Below are positions 52,363-64,000 of a DNA stretch of 64,000 nucleotides, piece after piece (the first letter of the stretch is position 1; each line of letters opens with the position of its first letter). Where the stretch lies: assembly GCF_963583255.1 (NCBI RefSeq), contig NC_084803.1:11072122-11136121 (forward strand). Reading direction: 5' to 3'. The notes beneath the pieces were generated by a model, which was not told where the DNA came from, did not search any database, and was given only the letters and a program-made list of their open reading frames with translations. This DNA comes from Pyrus communis (taxonomy: Eukaryota > Streptophyta > Magnoliopsida > Rosales > Rosaceae). The translations under genes were made by a program, and so were the position numbers.

Positions 52363-53044
52363 AAGAGAGAAAATTAAAGCAGACGAAACTCATATAATAT
52401 AAACTCATACCAAACTAGTGTCTTACCGTTTTTCATTGTTCACTTACAAACAATTGAGATTGTTTCTCAATTAAGTACTCAAGTAATGTTAAGGAGATTA
52501 AGTTTGTAAACAAAATTTACAAAACTAAATGATGTGTAACCAATAAAAAACAAGCATGTTTATCAATGCTTAGGTAATAGTCAAATCATCAATTTTCATG
52601 TTATATAGCTTACTAAATTTTGTCTATAAATTTAGTCTCTTTAGCATTACTCGGAGTATTCTTCTCATAAGCCTTTATTAAAAGTGTTCTCATTAAATAT
52701 ATGTTAAGTAAAAATACTTGAAAGTGTTATATGAAAAAGCATCGAATATGTATACCTTTAAAAATAACACATATGATACAAAAATACTTTTGATTTTTCG
52801 CCAATTAAAACTATAAACACGTTTAATTGTCAAAGAACATTTTCAACACAAAACAATCCAAATAGACCCTATAAAGTAGAAACCGAACTTCAACAAAATG
52901 TAGCTAGTGTTATTTATTTTCTATTATATTTTTGGTCATAAGCTAGTGTTATTTATTAGATGAAGAATAATAGGATATAGACAAAGATTCAAAAATAAAA
53001 TAAGAGGTGCCCCACGAGCCCACCACAGCCTCACAAATCATAAA

Positions 53045-53195
53045 AGATTTTTGAGTGTAATCGGAATATGAAGTGGTACACCACGTGTTATTATACAAAT
53101 GGTGAAATATGTGTGTTAAAAAGTTAATAAATTAAAAAATACAATTTCCCACCACTTGTGAAAAAACACGTGATGTACCACTCATGTTCAGGTCA
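53045..53195. repeat. Dispersed repeat, copy 2
   Basis: Same family as 38150-38320. The arms GTGGTACACCACGTGT and ACACGTGATGTACCAC are near-perfect inverted repeats, supporting a MITE-like nature. A third partial arm follows at about 53250-53270. Confidence 0.65.
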
Positions 53196-53270
53196 CAAGG
53201 AAAAATTTCTCCACAAATTAGAAAAAAAAATTTCAATGTATCGAGAATACGGTCTGGTACACCAAGTGTT

Positions 53271-55001
53271 ATCTTACAAGTGGCTAAATTTTTTTATGCA
53301 ATTACTTAATAACTTATATTATGACACTTAATATATCAAACCGTCTTTCCAACATAATAAATCTCTCCATAAATCACAAAACGCGGTTCCACCAAAAATC
53401 CGAAATGGTAACAACGACACAAGATTAATCCAAGCTACGTGTTTGCGTTGACCCACCGCACCACACTATCATGAGACTCGTACTCCACCAAGGGTATTTT
53501 AGTCACTACAAACAAATCCTAATATTAGTCATTGCTTGGTGTTGGTGATGATCAAATTAGTCCAGATGTTTATGAATCTGTGATTACCAACTTAATTAAT
53601 TTGTGCTGCCGTATTTTATTGTTTCTATATATTTTCAATAATCTTTTATAAGTAGTGGAGAAAAGAAACAGAAACTTTTAAGCATAATAGTAACATTGTC
53701 ACGTGATATTAATAATTTATGCATTACAAAAATGATAGCGAGGTCAAAGGATAAACTTTTGGGCGTGGCAATCACACTGTCGGATAATGTTGGTAATTAA
53801 TATATTGTATTAGTGAAATTAAGTGATAGGATCAATGCCCGTGTGAATTTTATTGGATCTTTGAAATCAAATATACTTAAGGGATATCTAGTTGACCTAC
53901 AAATGTGACCACATTTCTATAACTTCTTATGTTCTTTTTACCCGTGAAAATGGTGGTTTATTATCCTAAACTACTTTGTATACATAAGACTTGTTAACAA
54001 TGACTCAACCATGATAACAGGGTTAATTAGATTCATATAAAATAATAAAAAATCGATACTCTCGAAATAACTAAATACACTTTTTACATGCGAGAAGAGA
54101 TTCTAAATTACAACTAAAGTATTACTTCTAGTAACACACAAGAATGTCCCACGCAGGAGAGTAGAGGAATGTAAAAAACTAGAAGAGATTTTTGAAGTGC
54201 CAAAATATTTACAGAAGAAAGCTTTCAAAGTGAATTTTGGAGTGCTAAAATTATCAGCCCATAAAAATTGCAAAACATGTCATGGTGGTAGAATACTCAA
54301 CATTGAACGTTAAGGTACCAAAATAGTTGGTATAATTTCCAATTCACACAACTTTTCAATCTTCAAACATTTCGAGAAGGAATTATGTGCCTAACACCGC
54401 ACTTTGAAAAAAGAAAAGAAGACTGTTTTTACTTGAAAATCTATGCATAACATCCATTTGATGTCTATCATGCAATTATTCATTTTATAGTTTTAGTAGC
54501 ATCATTCAATCATATGTGTTTAAAAATGAATAACTCACCCAATAAAAATTTGCTACGTGATAAAATAAGGGTTGAGTTTGGATAACTACTAATCTTTAGA
54601 ACTGATTTCAAATTGGTCATAACATTTTAAAATATTCCAAATAACTACCCAAAGTTTTGAAAAATTAACATCTGTTATGTTCACTAGAGTTCAATGATGA
54701 CATGGACAAATATTAAACATGTTTTTAACTCTCAAGTCATCTATATAGATTCAATTGACGCCATTTAGCTAAGAAAATTTATGGTTTAACTTGGCTAAAA
54801 TAGGTCATTTGAAGAATTAGAACTCCAAAGACGTCGATTAGTGAAAACCAACTTTAGTATTTGTCCATCTTGTCATTTAATACTATTAATGTCATAAAAA
54901 CATATTGTTAAAGTCCCCGGTAACATACCAAATATCTTATTTTTAAAATGTTAAGTAATTATTTAGAACATTTTATAAGATTGAGACTAATTTGAAATTA
55001 C

Positions 55002-55043
<42 letters not shown>

Positions 55044-55078
55044 CAGCTAGTCCTAATTCCTAACCATTTGTCTCCTAA
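53271..55078. other. Gene-free AT-rich DNA
   Basis: No ORF or clear element. Ends with a run of about 39 A residues (55002-55040). Confidence 0.5.
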
Positions 55079-55467
55079 GACCATCTCCAATGGTTGGGTC
55101 AAAAGTCAAACCCAAAAAATTTAGCTTTTAGCCCAAAAACAGCTTTTCTACTCCAACCGTTCTACTCTAAAATTTTAGTCAGGGATTATTAAAGAATGAA
55201 CTTAGGCTATTTTTTTTTTGTTAAATTAAATTAAAAAAAAAATGTAGACTATCGTAAATTAATTTTATGAACATTTTAATCTAAAAAAATTTAAATTTCG
55301 ATAAATATTGGATAGAGTCCACCCCGATTTCTGGGCTAAATTTCAGGGGGAATTTGGCATTGGTTTAACATTTAACATTTAGCTCAAAATTTCCCCTTGG
55401 GTTGGAGTGAGTTTGGGGGGAAATTTTGGGAGGTAATTTGGCTTTTAGCCCACCATTGGAGTTGGTC
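55079..55467. mobile_element. Tourist-like MITE with TAA target-site duplication
   Basis: TIRs GACCATCTCCAATGGT (left) and ACCATTGGAGTTGGTC (right), flanked by TAA at 55076-55078 and 55468-55470. The termini resemble the MITE at 10944-11479 (shared GACCATCTCCAA), so both may use the same transposase family. Confidence 0.85.
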
Positions 55468-58400
55468 TAAAGATCATTTGGCTGATTTTTGACTTGATAT
55501 TATAATTCAAGTGAATAAAAATAAAGCAAGATCATTAGCTCCTACTTCTTTTTGTTTTTTGCTTTATTAAACCCATGATTGGGAATAATCCAAATCATCC
55601 AAACAGGAAATCAATTAGTAAAATTCCCACTAACCAATACTTTTTTCACTGGTTTATTAAAGGTAATGTTAGGGAGACGAAATGTTGTAAACTAAATGAC
55701 ATGAAATTATGGAAGTTAGTTATTAGATTACGACTTAAGTGTTAATAAACGTGTTTATTCCTATTGATGACACATCATTTAGTTTGATAAAATTTTTCTA
55801 GCATTACCCGTTTATTAAAGTTTTAGGAAGATGGCAAAAGTGTGTATATATTTAGCTAATCTTTTTTTTTTTTTTTTTTTTTTTGTTAGTCTCTCAAAAT
55901 ATTCTGATGGGGAAACTTAGAAAGAATAAGAGTTTTCAATTGATTTTTTATACTTTACAACAAGAACTTAACAAGCGTTTAATCCAACTACTCCAATCGC
56001 ATGACCTCAGACCCGAGACCTCAAACCCAAGAGAATCCGAACTCAAGAATTTGGAACACCAGTGCATTTTTCATTAATCCAATTCCTCATTCTTGTGTAG
56101 CACCAAACATCACACTAGAATAATGTTATCCTTTCCAATCCCACGTAAACTACTGCACTAATCCAATCCCAGTCACTTAATTAACATGGCCATGAGGAAA
56201 AGCTTTGTGTTGGAATTTGAGTGTGGTGTTTATTCATCATATGATGCAAACTCAAACCAGTTAATTATTCCGAGCACTAAGTAGAGAATGATCAGAGTCA
56301 GAGTGAGAGATTACTTTTCCTTTTAGAGGGGGATGGACGTTGAAACATGTCTTTCCCAACATGGGGGACAAGGTTCGGTGACTTGACTTCTTTCATTCTT
56401 TGTGGGGTTAATGACTTAATGGGATTTGAACCAACTCAGTTTCTGTTGCGAAAATTAGATTAATTAAAATTAACTTTAATAATTCTCGAATTTTAGGGTT
56501 TGTAAGTATATAAATCAGATGATGGTATAACAAATAAGTATAAATATTGTCCCACATAGTCACACATATCGAATTGATTCTAAAAGTTTTACTAAGCAAA
56601 TTGAAACAATCATAGTTGATAAGCTTTAACATAAAAGTGAGAAGATTTGAATTAATTAAACTGAAAATTTAAATTAAGCTTGAAAATAAACACATTGAAA
56701 TAATAATTTAAAAACAAAACCAGACCTAGGGCATACGAATTCACCGTAACTAATTCTACTTAATCCCCTTAATATGTTATGAACAAGTAATTACCCAATA
56801 TATTGATAATCAATTTTCTCCAAGTTTATTTAATGGTCATGGCATCTGGTTGTATCAAAATTATCCTTACAAGCGTTATGGAAATAGTTGGAAAATCATA
56901 TAAACCCTAAATGCATGACATCTCCAAATAAGAATTCATGGTATCGATTGCAAGAAGGTAAACACACACCCTTCCCTTTTAGTGTAGATAATATGGTGTT
57001 TTAAAAAAAAAAAATCAACTTAATTTAAACCTAGATGATGATCAAGCATCTAAATAAAAATCAAGTGCATTACAAATAGCAAAAGATACTCAATATGGAT
57101 AAAAAAATTTTTTTTTTAAAAACAACTCTAATCTAGGTCTTCCAACTTTGCCTTTTGCCTCAAACCCCCTGTGAAATATGATGATATTTTGTTTTGGTGA
57201 CGGATTAATCTCATAAATGCTAGAGATATTAAAATTTTAAATCATTTTTATAAAATATATGATGTGATAATTGATGGTTAAACTCATTTTTTAAATTATT
57301 AAAAAAGAGTTCAACTAATAACGGTCACCTTATGTGGTATATAAATCCTTAATTAAGAAGGAAAAATAAAATAATAGACTAATAATGAATTCCCTTAAAG
57401 CCTTTTTGTATTGCCAAAAACTGGTCCATGGAGGAATCATTGCACTGCTGCCGCATAAGCACTAGTTCATCATGGGATCAAACTCTATTTCGCGCCCATC
57501 CATTACTGCTTCTAGTAAATATGCACGTAAAACATTATTATAGGCACCCAAGTCTTCGTTTTATATTCTTCTTTTTTATGTAGCTCCACTATCGTATGCC
57601 TAAATATCAAAACAATATAATTCAGTGCATCTAATCCATTCAAATATACAAAATTCAAAATAATAAATGATAGAAATATATGAAAATATGAAAATATGAA
57701 GACATCAGTCCCCACATGAGCTTAGGTGGAGTATGAGAGTAGTATTCTCTTGAAATTCCTTTCCTACCATCTAAGTCCTAACCATAATGTTGGTTTTACT
57801 GCGTCCTTAATATAGGAACCAAGTCCTAACTCTAGAAAATTAATATTTGGTTCCCCAATCTATGTACCTTGAGAAAGCTTCTGTCATCCTCGGGATCGAT
57901 CTTGTAAACAAAAAAAAAAATATTAGTCCTTGTTTGGGGACCTCTACGTTCTTTATGTGATCTATAAACTGATGGATCAACAAGATTTCAGTGTTGGTCG
58001 TATAACTTGAAATCATTTACACAGCACACGTAATGCCTAGAACCATTAAAACTATCAGGGCCAGTGGAAGGGAATAATTTTTCCTTGATCCTTCTTGTGT
58101 GTCATGAACCAACTCCAATTCCAACTCCTCACCATCTCCAAACCGTAACGTTCGAGTTATAACCCTTCCACTCGTAATCTCCTTGTTTTTAGGCTTATAA
58201 CATTCTACATGACGAAAACAAGAGGCATAACGGGACTTTTTTTATCATCCAACACCCAAGAGATGCTCCAAACTTTTTTCCCCGGCCTGCACCCATCGAT
58301 TTTCACAGAAGAAAAATCGCTGCCACCGTACATTCTGCAATATTTGAACTGGAAAGTACAACTCTTTTATAAAGTCACCGGTTTTTCGACCTCAAAATTT

Positions 58401-58672
58401 TTCGAACGGTGGGATATTTTGAAAGGAAGGAAGTTTGTGTTTGGCTCCGGAAATAGGGTTTAGTAAAAATACTAGAGAGGTTTTTTCCATTGACCATAAC
58501 CAACCAACCTTTGCAGGAACTATGAACCGCCTTTGATTTTGCTTCGACAACCCTAACTTGATAACGTTGCATACCATAGGTTGGGCCTTGGTTTAGTGCC
58601 ACCAAGAAACAAGGTTACAAATTAAAGATAATAGTACATAACTTAATTTAAGAATTGCAAAGCATAACACCG
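55468..58672. other. Gene-free AT-rich DNA left of the CACTA element
   Basis: No convincing gene. A SINE 3' remnant (TTTTAGTGTAGATAATATGG plus an A-run) is present at about 56975-57013. The short ORFs here (55883, 58209) have no recognisable domain. Confidence 0.5.
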
Positions 58673-58689
58673 CACTAGTACAAAAAATA

Positions 58690-59192
58690 CTTTGCGCGAC
58701 GTAGGTCCTTCGTCGCGCAAAATCAAGAAAATGTCACGCAAATATTTGCCCGACGAACCTTCGTCGCGCGCCAATCGTTGCGCCAAGGCTGTGAAAGCAG
58801 GGTTTGCGGGACGAAGAAATGTCCTACGTCACGCAAACTAGTTTGCGTGACGTAGGTATGTGCGTCACGCAAACTAGTTTTGCGCGACGCATGTCTTAGG
58901 TCACGCAAACCCACTTTGCGTGATGTAGGGACCTACGTCACTCAAACCCACTTTGCGCCACGCATGTCTTAGGTCACGCAAACCCGCTTTGCGCGACGTA
59001 TGTACCTACGTCACGCAAAGTGGCTAAGTGGGTTTGCGCGACGTAGGTCCCTACGTCACGCAAACCCACTTTGCGCCACGCATGTCTTAGGTCACGCAAA
59101 CCCGCTTTGTGCGACGTATGTACCTACGTCACGCAAAGTGGGTAAGTGGGTTTGCGCGACGTCGTATGGTTCTTCGTCACGCAAACCATTAT
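58690..59192. repeat. Palindromic CpG-rich subterminal repeat array of the CACTA element
   Basis: More than 20 copies of the core TTTGCGYGACGTAGG and its reverse complement CCTACGTCACGCAAA alternate in head-to-head and tail-to-tail order over 500 bp. Variants include GCGCCACGCATG and GCGCGACGTATG. In En/Spm, subterminal repeats of this kind bind the TNPA protein. The alternating polarity can fold into many small hairpins. Confidence 0.85.
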
Positions 59193-59382
59193 TATTTTTT
59201 TTTCATTTTTTTTGACAAAAATATTTTTATTTAATTTTTAATAAATATTGTAATTAAATTCTAAACAATAATTAATAAACAAAGAAAAAAGTATTTAATT
59301 TTAAAATATATGAAAATGTACGTACAAGATGTCCAAACAAAAGAAAAAACTACAAGTAATCTTCTAAGTTTGACACATCAGG

Positions 59383-61472
59383 CTACTGGGTATCGAGTGG
59401 GCAAAATGGCTGGGAGGTCGAAGGTGGAGCAAGATCAAGTGCTGGCATAAGGATTTGAAGACCGGACATCGCTAAGGCCTGTAGAATCATACCCATCTGC
59501 GTGCCTTGGGTCCTCATCTGCTCACCCTGGGCCCTTATTAGCTCGTCCTGGGACCTCATCTGCTCATCTCGGGCCTCGTCTCGGGCCCTCATCTCCTCGT
59601 CCCGGGCCCTTATTTGCTCGTCTTGGGCCGCAAGCTTACCTTTCAAGGTTGTCACTTCCTCCTTAAGGGCAAATACCTCTCCTATGGTCAATCTGGAAGA
59701 GGAGGTACCTATCTCACGAACTCCCGCCTTCCCCATACATCGAACAACCTTGCCATGACGACGACCGAACTTCTGATCCAGGACCTCAGTCAGGATCTGA
59801 AAACCTACATCCTCAGGTATAGTGACGTCCTCGATTGGGGTCTCCGGGGGAAGTTGTGATGTTGCTTCTTGAAGAATAGCATTTCCCTTTTCCACCATAG
59901 CAGCCTACAATAATAAAGAAGAAAAAACTTATAATGTTTAATAACAAAATATAAATAATATTTGAACGATTCATAAATATAAGAAAATTAACAATTACAT
60001 ATACTTACATGAAGTTGCTCAGTGTTCTCATCATCGGGTCAAACGTAAACATCCTTGAACAAGTCGATATTCGAGAACTTGGAACCCTCCTGAAGAAAAA
60101 AAACATTAAGAAAATTTTATTAATCAATAATAAAAAAAAAATTGTATGAAATTTCAAAATTAATATACTTTTACCTGACGTCGTTCATCAAGCCTATATG
60201 AAAAAGGCTTCGAACCGGAATGGTGGAGAAGTGTCTTTTACTCCCGAGCTATCTTGCCAACAACAGATCTCTTATGTTAAACACACACTGTACATGTTAG
60301 TGCGACTATTTGAAAGAAATTATTTAAAAAAGCTTAAAAAAATAAGTAAAATAGTAATGAATTATTATTAAAATATTATGTACATACAACAAATTTTGGG
60401 TCCATAAAATGCTTGCAAAGCCAGTCCCAATCATCCTGCCGGTCCACCAACTCGGATGGGCAACCATGTAGGCGAGCAGTCTCCGGATCACCCTATTTCT
60501 TAAAATGCACATGAAGATCGCTCTTCCAATTTCTGTACCGATTTGCGAAGATCTCCTCTAAGTAGGCGAAGACCTCGGGGGATATGTCCTTAAGATGAAA
60601 ATTGACCTACAAATATTAAAAACAACAAAATAATAGTAAAAAAATTTAATAATATTAAGATAATATACTTTGGTTTATAATATTTGTAAACATAATTAAA
60701 AAATGATAAAAGGCTAAAAATTAATATACTAACCGACAACTTGTCTCGCACCAGTTTTTTCGTCTCCTCGGGAATATCTGCCCAAGACTCCCAATGCATA
60801 GGACAACAATGCTTAATAACATAACCACAGCTAGTAGCGACGATGTTATGTTGCTGTGAGGTAGCCGCTCCATGATGTCGCGAGTCATACGCAATCTTGA
60901 TCAAGGAGGCGGTGAGACGTATGTTCTGTGCCGCCTTCAGCATTCGATTAGGCCCCCTGGTGTTTTTTTTAGCTGCCCAAAAAAACTTAAATGATGAAAA
61001 CCCTAAGCTTAAATTTGTACAGAAAATTCTGCAAATCCTCCCCTAATAGTACATCATTTCCCAAAACCTTAAAAAGTCAAATAACAGTAATTCACAACCC
61101 GTAACACATTTTCACAATCTAGCAAATTTTCACAATCATAAAAATAATAGTTCTAAAATGAAAAAAAATACAATGTAGTGAGAATTAGAAAAAACTACCT
61201 AGCTAGGAGGCCTCACCCTGGACTATAGAGGACGAGGAAGCGTGATCAGAAGGCTCCGGCTCGCGGCGACGTCGATGAGGCCGCTGTGCACTGAGCGGGT
61301 GAACTGACACTGATGATGTCGATGATACGGGCACCTGAGACGACGTAAGAGTAGCCTCAGTAAGAGGTGTAGGCTCCCCAATCAATGGAGCACTCACGCT
61401 TGGAGTAGTAGATGTTGATAATGCGGGAGGCGCATTGGTTACACTCCGACAACGAGTGATCAACTGCGACAT
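59383..61472 (-). pseudogene. Transposase_24 (Ptta/En/Spm-type) gene with three nonsense codons
   Basis: Six exons on the minus strand join in frame: 61217-61472, 60734-60972, 60388-60606, 60175-60270, 60009-60089 and 59383-59904. The first exon is Ser/Thr/Pro-rich. Exons 2-4 carry the plant transposase (Ptta/En/Spm) pattern: IAYDSRHHGAATSQQHN, WADIPEETKKLVRDKL, NRYRNWKSDLH, GDPETARLHGCP and TLLHHSGSKPFSYRLDERR. The last exon has the GFQILTEVLD region, then a coiled coil of repeated ARDEQMR-type units. Stops interrupt exon 3 (TAG, 60493-60495), exon 4 (TAA, 60238-60240) and exon 5 (TGA, 60039-60041). In the element this protein is thought to act like TNPA, binding the subterminal repeats. Confidence 0.8.
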
Positions 61473-62145
61473 CTATACACTTTTGAACCGTAAAAATATA
61501 ACATTAGAAACTAATCCTTTCTTGCATTTGAAACTAATCAATTAGCAGCCAAAGTAATATAAGTAGGTAGGAACATTCTTAATTTGAAAACAAGAGGAAC
61601 TACCTATCCATTTTCATAACCAACAAAACAAATTGCATCAAGTGAAACAAAAAAGAATGGGTAATCCAACACTAGGAATATGTGATAAATTGTAAAGATT
61701 ATCTAAATCAGGATGCCTAGTAAACACTCTAGTAAGCAGACATTGTAATCAATCAATGGTACGAAAACTTCATTATATCAGTATCAACTATAACATGGTG
61801 AACACTAGTAAACGCACTAGTAAGCATACATTGTAAAGATTATCTGATATTATGAAATGTGAAAATAAAAAAGATTAATCCTCTCCGAAAGTAATTTCAG
61901 GGATCAGGAGCCTGGGGAAAACAAAATAAAGAATTACATGTTCACTATCAAGATTATCATATTAAATTGGGATGACACAACAGCCCATTTCTAATCTTGC
62001 CCAGTAAACAATAGTTAGCAAATTAGCAAAAAAATTTAATGTTCCACAGAATCAATTAGGAACGAAGAATCCGCAATCTTTAAGATAGCCTTTAAATAAA
62101 AGTCTTCATTTTGCAAAACCTTTATGTGAAAAAAATCATTATAGT

Positions 62146-62406
62146 ATGGAATTCTAGGATTCCTCCTTGAGGCAAATACTTTTATGCATACCTCTTCCGG
62201 TTAATCTATACCATACTCTATTCTTGTAAGATGATAGACACTAGCTAACAATCCGCCTGGTGCTACATCATAAGCACATTGGGAACGTAGATAATTGTAA
62301 CCATATACATATAAAATGACAGCAATCGAATGCCAATCCTCGGGTTTTATTTGTAAAGTTTCTATTCCTTGGTAATCGAAGCCCAAAGATCTATGAACTA
62401 ACCCAT
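62146..62406 (-). pseudogene. ndhJ: Plastid-derived ndhJ fragment (NUPT) inside the CACTA element
   Basis: The minus strand translates to [20 protein letters not shown], then the block around [24 protein letters not shown] and [12 protein letters not shown]. This is chloroplast NdhJ, a subunit of the plastid NADH dehydrogenase-like complex, covering roughly residues 14-100 of about 158. After IEYGID the expected Gln codon is TAA (62201-62203), a C-to-T change, and reading continues PEEVCIKVFASRRNPRIP. Similarity stops abruptly at both ends. The fragment cannot encode a working subunit. Confidence 0.92.
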
Positions 62407-63172
62407 AATCTGCCTAACCATATAAATTTTCTTCCTAAACAACATGTATGTGAGGTGGGTAGGATACAAAAGACAAGTTACCTTCTGAAGACCCAGGAAA
62501 TTGCCGAATGAAACTTTTCAAATCTGGACCTCCGACTTTATCTATACGCATAGCTTATAATAATGAATAATTGTATGAGCACAAGGGTACATATATCACA
62601 AAGATTCCAGTAAGAAGCTAGCCGGTGTTGATGATTTTGTGCGTACTGATTTCAATCAACTTATCAAAATTAAATGGTGGATCCCAATTTGGATATGCGC
62701 AACCATTTCAAAGATATGGATAACAGTGCATTAATAGTAATATGTTGACTGAGATTAAAATAAAATAGTTACCAGCTAACAGGTTTAAAATTGACACATA
62801 AGCAATGAAAGTAAGATAACTTCTTTTTTGCCACTGTTGCCAGAATTCAAGTATTTACCACTAAGAAGATAATCCAATGATGAATATGCATTGGCTGAGG
62901 CATGCCCAATAAACACTCTAGTAAGAAACACAAGAACAAGAACAGTAGCAACAACAAAAACCCAAACGACAACAAGCGTATAAAAACTCAAACTTAAGCA
63001 TATGAAAACACAAAAAGAATTCAGATGTAAGAGGGACTACAGGCAGCGTATTGCTTAACGCAGATGAGGGAATTGAAAATCTGGGTCAATACCTGCTGGT
63101 TGGCTAGGAATTGAAAATGTATACCAAAATATCTTCAAACTGCAAACAAGAAACAACAAAAATGAAATTCTT

Positions 63173-63345
63173 AAACCCTAAAATTCAGCCCATTTCGTAA
63201 TAATTTATCCCAAATAAAAACCCTGATTCAATCCCCATTTCAAAATTAAAACCCTAAATCCCATTCAAAAATTTTTAAACCCTAAAATCCATCACATGCC
63301 TTAGTAATTTATCCCAAATTAAAACCCTAAATTCTAAAATTCATC
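63173..63345. repeat. Telo-box-like AAACCCTAAA cluster in a ~115-bp imperfect tandem duplication
   Basis: AAACCCTAAA or AAACCCTGA-type motifs recur five times between 63173 and 63332. The unit starting AAACCCTAAAATTC at 63173 and containing AATTTATCCCAAA recurs at about 63288. It lies upstream (minus-strand sense) of the transposase pseudogene, in its possible promoter. Confidence 0.65.
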
Positions 63346-64000
63346 TCAATTCACAATCAAAATCCTTAATTTCACAATTTCATAATTTGTAATTAGACTT
63401 ACCTTCAATGAGAGAGACAAGCATGACGAAGGGGTGGTGGATGCCCGTCGTTTAGAACGAGAGGGAGAAAGATCTGGATTCAAAACAGAGGTCTGAGTTC
63501 AAAATATAAAAGATGATGAGGAAGGCTACGGTACAGAGACGGAGAAAGAGGGCGAGATGATGAGGAAGGGATAAAGACCCAGTGATGTAGATTTCAAAAA
63601 AAAAAGGCTACGGGAGTCCAGGTATAAGAAAGGGTGAGATGATGAGGAAGGCTACGGGAGTTTGGGTATAAGAAAGGGCGCATGTCCAAACTTGGAAATT
63701 TCAAAAAAACCGCCTTATTTTTACAATTGCACGTCAAAATTGTAACAAATTGCGTGACGTAGGTATTCAAGTTGACGTCACGCTAATTGTTTTTGCGTGA
63801 CGACTACATTAAGGTGTCATGCAAGGTTTTTTTTTTTTTTTTTTTTAAAATTATTTTAAATACTGATAAAATGACTTTATTCCTTTCAAAATCAAATTTT
63901 TTTTACATAAAATCCACAATAATATATTTTTCTAACAAAAACTCGACCCGAACTACAATAATAAATTTAAAGCTACTTAATAAATATATATATCGTTCAA

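Larger units (their letters stand above)
58673..64000 (-). mobile_element. CACTA (En/Spm) DNA transposon, right end outside window
   Basis: The left terminus is CACTAGTACAAAAAATACTT, the canonical CACTA-type end. It is followed at once by a dense array of subterminal repeats (58690-59192), then a minus-strand transposase-24-type pseudogene, internal non-coding sequence with a plastid fragment, and a second set of the same subterminal motif (TTGCGTGACGTAGG) at about 63749-63826. The matching right TIR is not reached, so the element is at least 5.3 kb. No TNP2/TNPD-type transposase is visible, so the copy is probably non-autonomous. The preceding CCG could be half of a 3-bp target duplication. 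Confidence 0.85.

Noticed and set aside
58690..59192. CRISPR-like or satellite interpretation of the repeat array
   Set aside because: The alternating polarity and the adjacent CACTA terminus show subterminal transposon repeats; spacers are not unique sequences.
62785..62991. 68-codon hydrophobic minus-strand frame in the CACTA interior
   Set aside because: The hydrophobic start looks like a membrane segment, but no family is recognised and there is no clear splice context.

Overview
This is nuclear chromosomal DNA of a flowering plant, almost certainly a dicot. The evidence is GT-AG introns, AT-rich intergenic DNA, plant-only gene families (an E/E+ PPR protein, a fasciclin-like arabinogalactan protein, an F-box/kelch protein) and a dense load of plant transposons. 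The SINE, MITE and CACTA families remind me of Rosaceae (apple or pear type), but that is an impression from memory and was not tested.

Layout. 1-6.6 kb: the 3' half of a decayed Ty3/gypsy element. It has reverse transcriptase, a first RNase H, a second RNase H and integrase on +, followed by an antisense plant-mobile-domain ORF on - and a 3' LTR region; this architecture points to the Tat lineage. 7.3-7.8 kb: a tandem duplication and a tRNA-Ser(AGA). 9.2-50.9 kb: a gene island of eleven genes. In order these are a fasciclin-like AGP (-), PPR protein (+), SNU13 (-), a SEC11 signal peptidase subunit with a disturbed start (+), an ER-type membrane DnaJ (-), RRS1 (+), a BT1-like carrier (+), a DDX3/Ded1-type RNA helicase (-), a Sel1-repeat protein (-), an ethanolamine kinase (+) and an F-box/kelch protein (-). 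Exons were joined by eye at GT-AG sites, and every exon length was checked to keep frame. 51-58.7 kb: gene-free, AT-rich DNA with a SINE and a MITE. 58.7-64.0 kb: a CACTA (En/Spm) transposon running off the window, with a palindromic GC-rich subterminal array, a broken six-exon transposase-24-type gene and an embedded fragment of plastid ndhJ.

Functional themes. SNU13 (box C/D snoRNP and U4 snRNP) and RRS1 (60S assembly) both serve RNP or ribosome production, and both have telo-box and site II-like motifs at their 5' ends. SEC11 and the DnaJ protein both act at the ER membrane. The remaining genes look like unrelated housekeeping neighbours. The observations most worth checking are the SEC11 start and catalytic-motif changes, the antisense PMD ORF, the ndhJ fragment inside the CACTA element, a 500-bp solo LTR with intact target-site duplication between two divergent genes, and an apparently perfect 124-bp duplication just upstream of RRS1.
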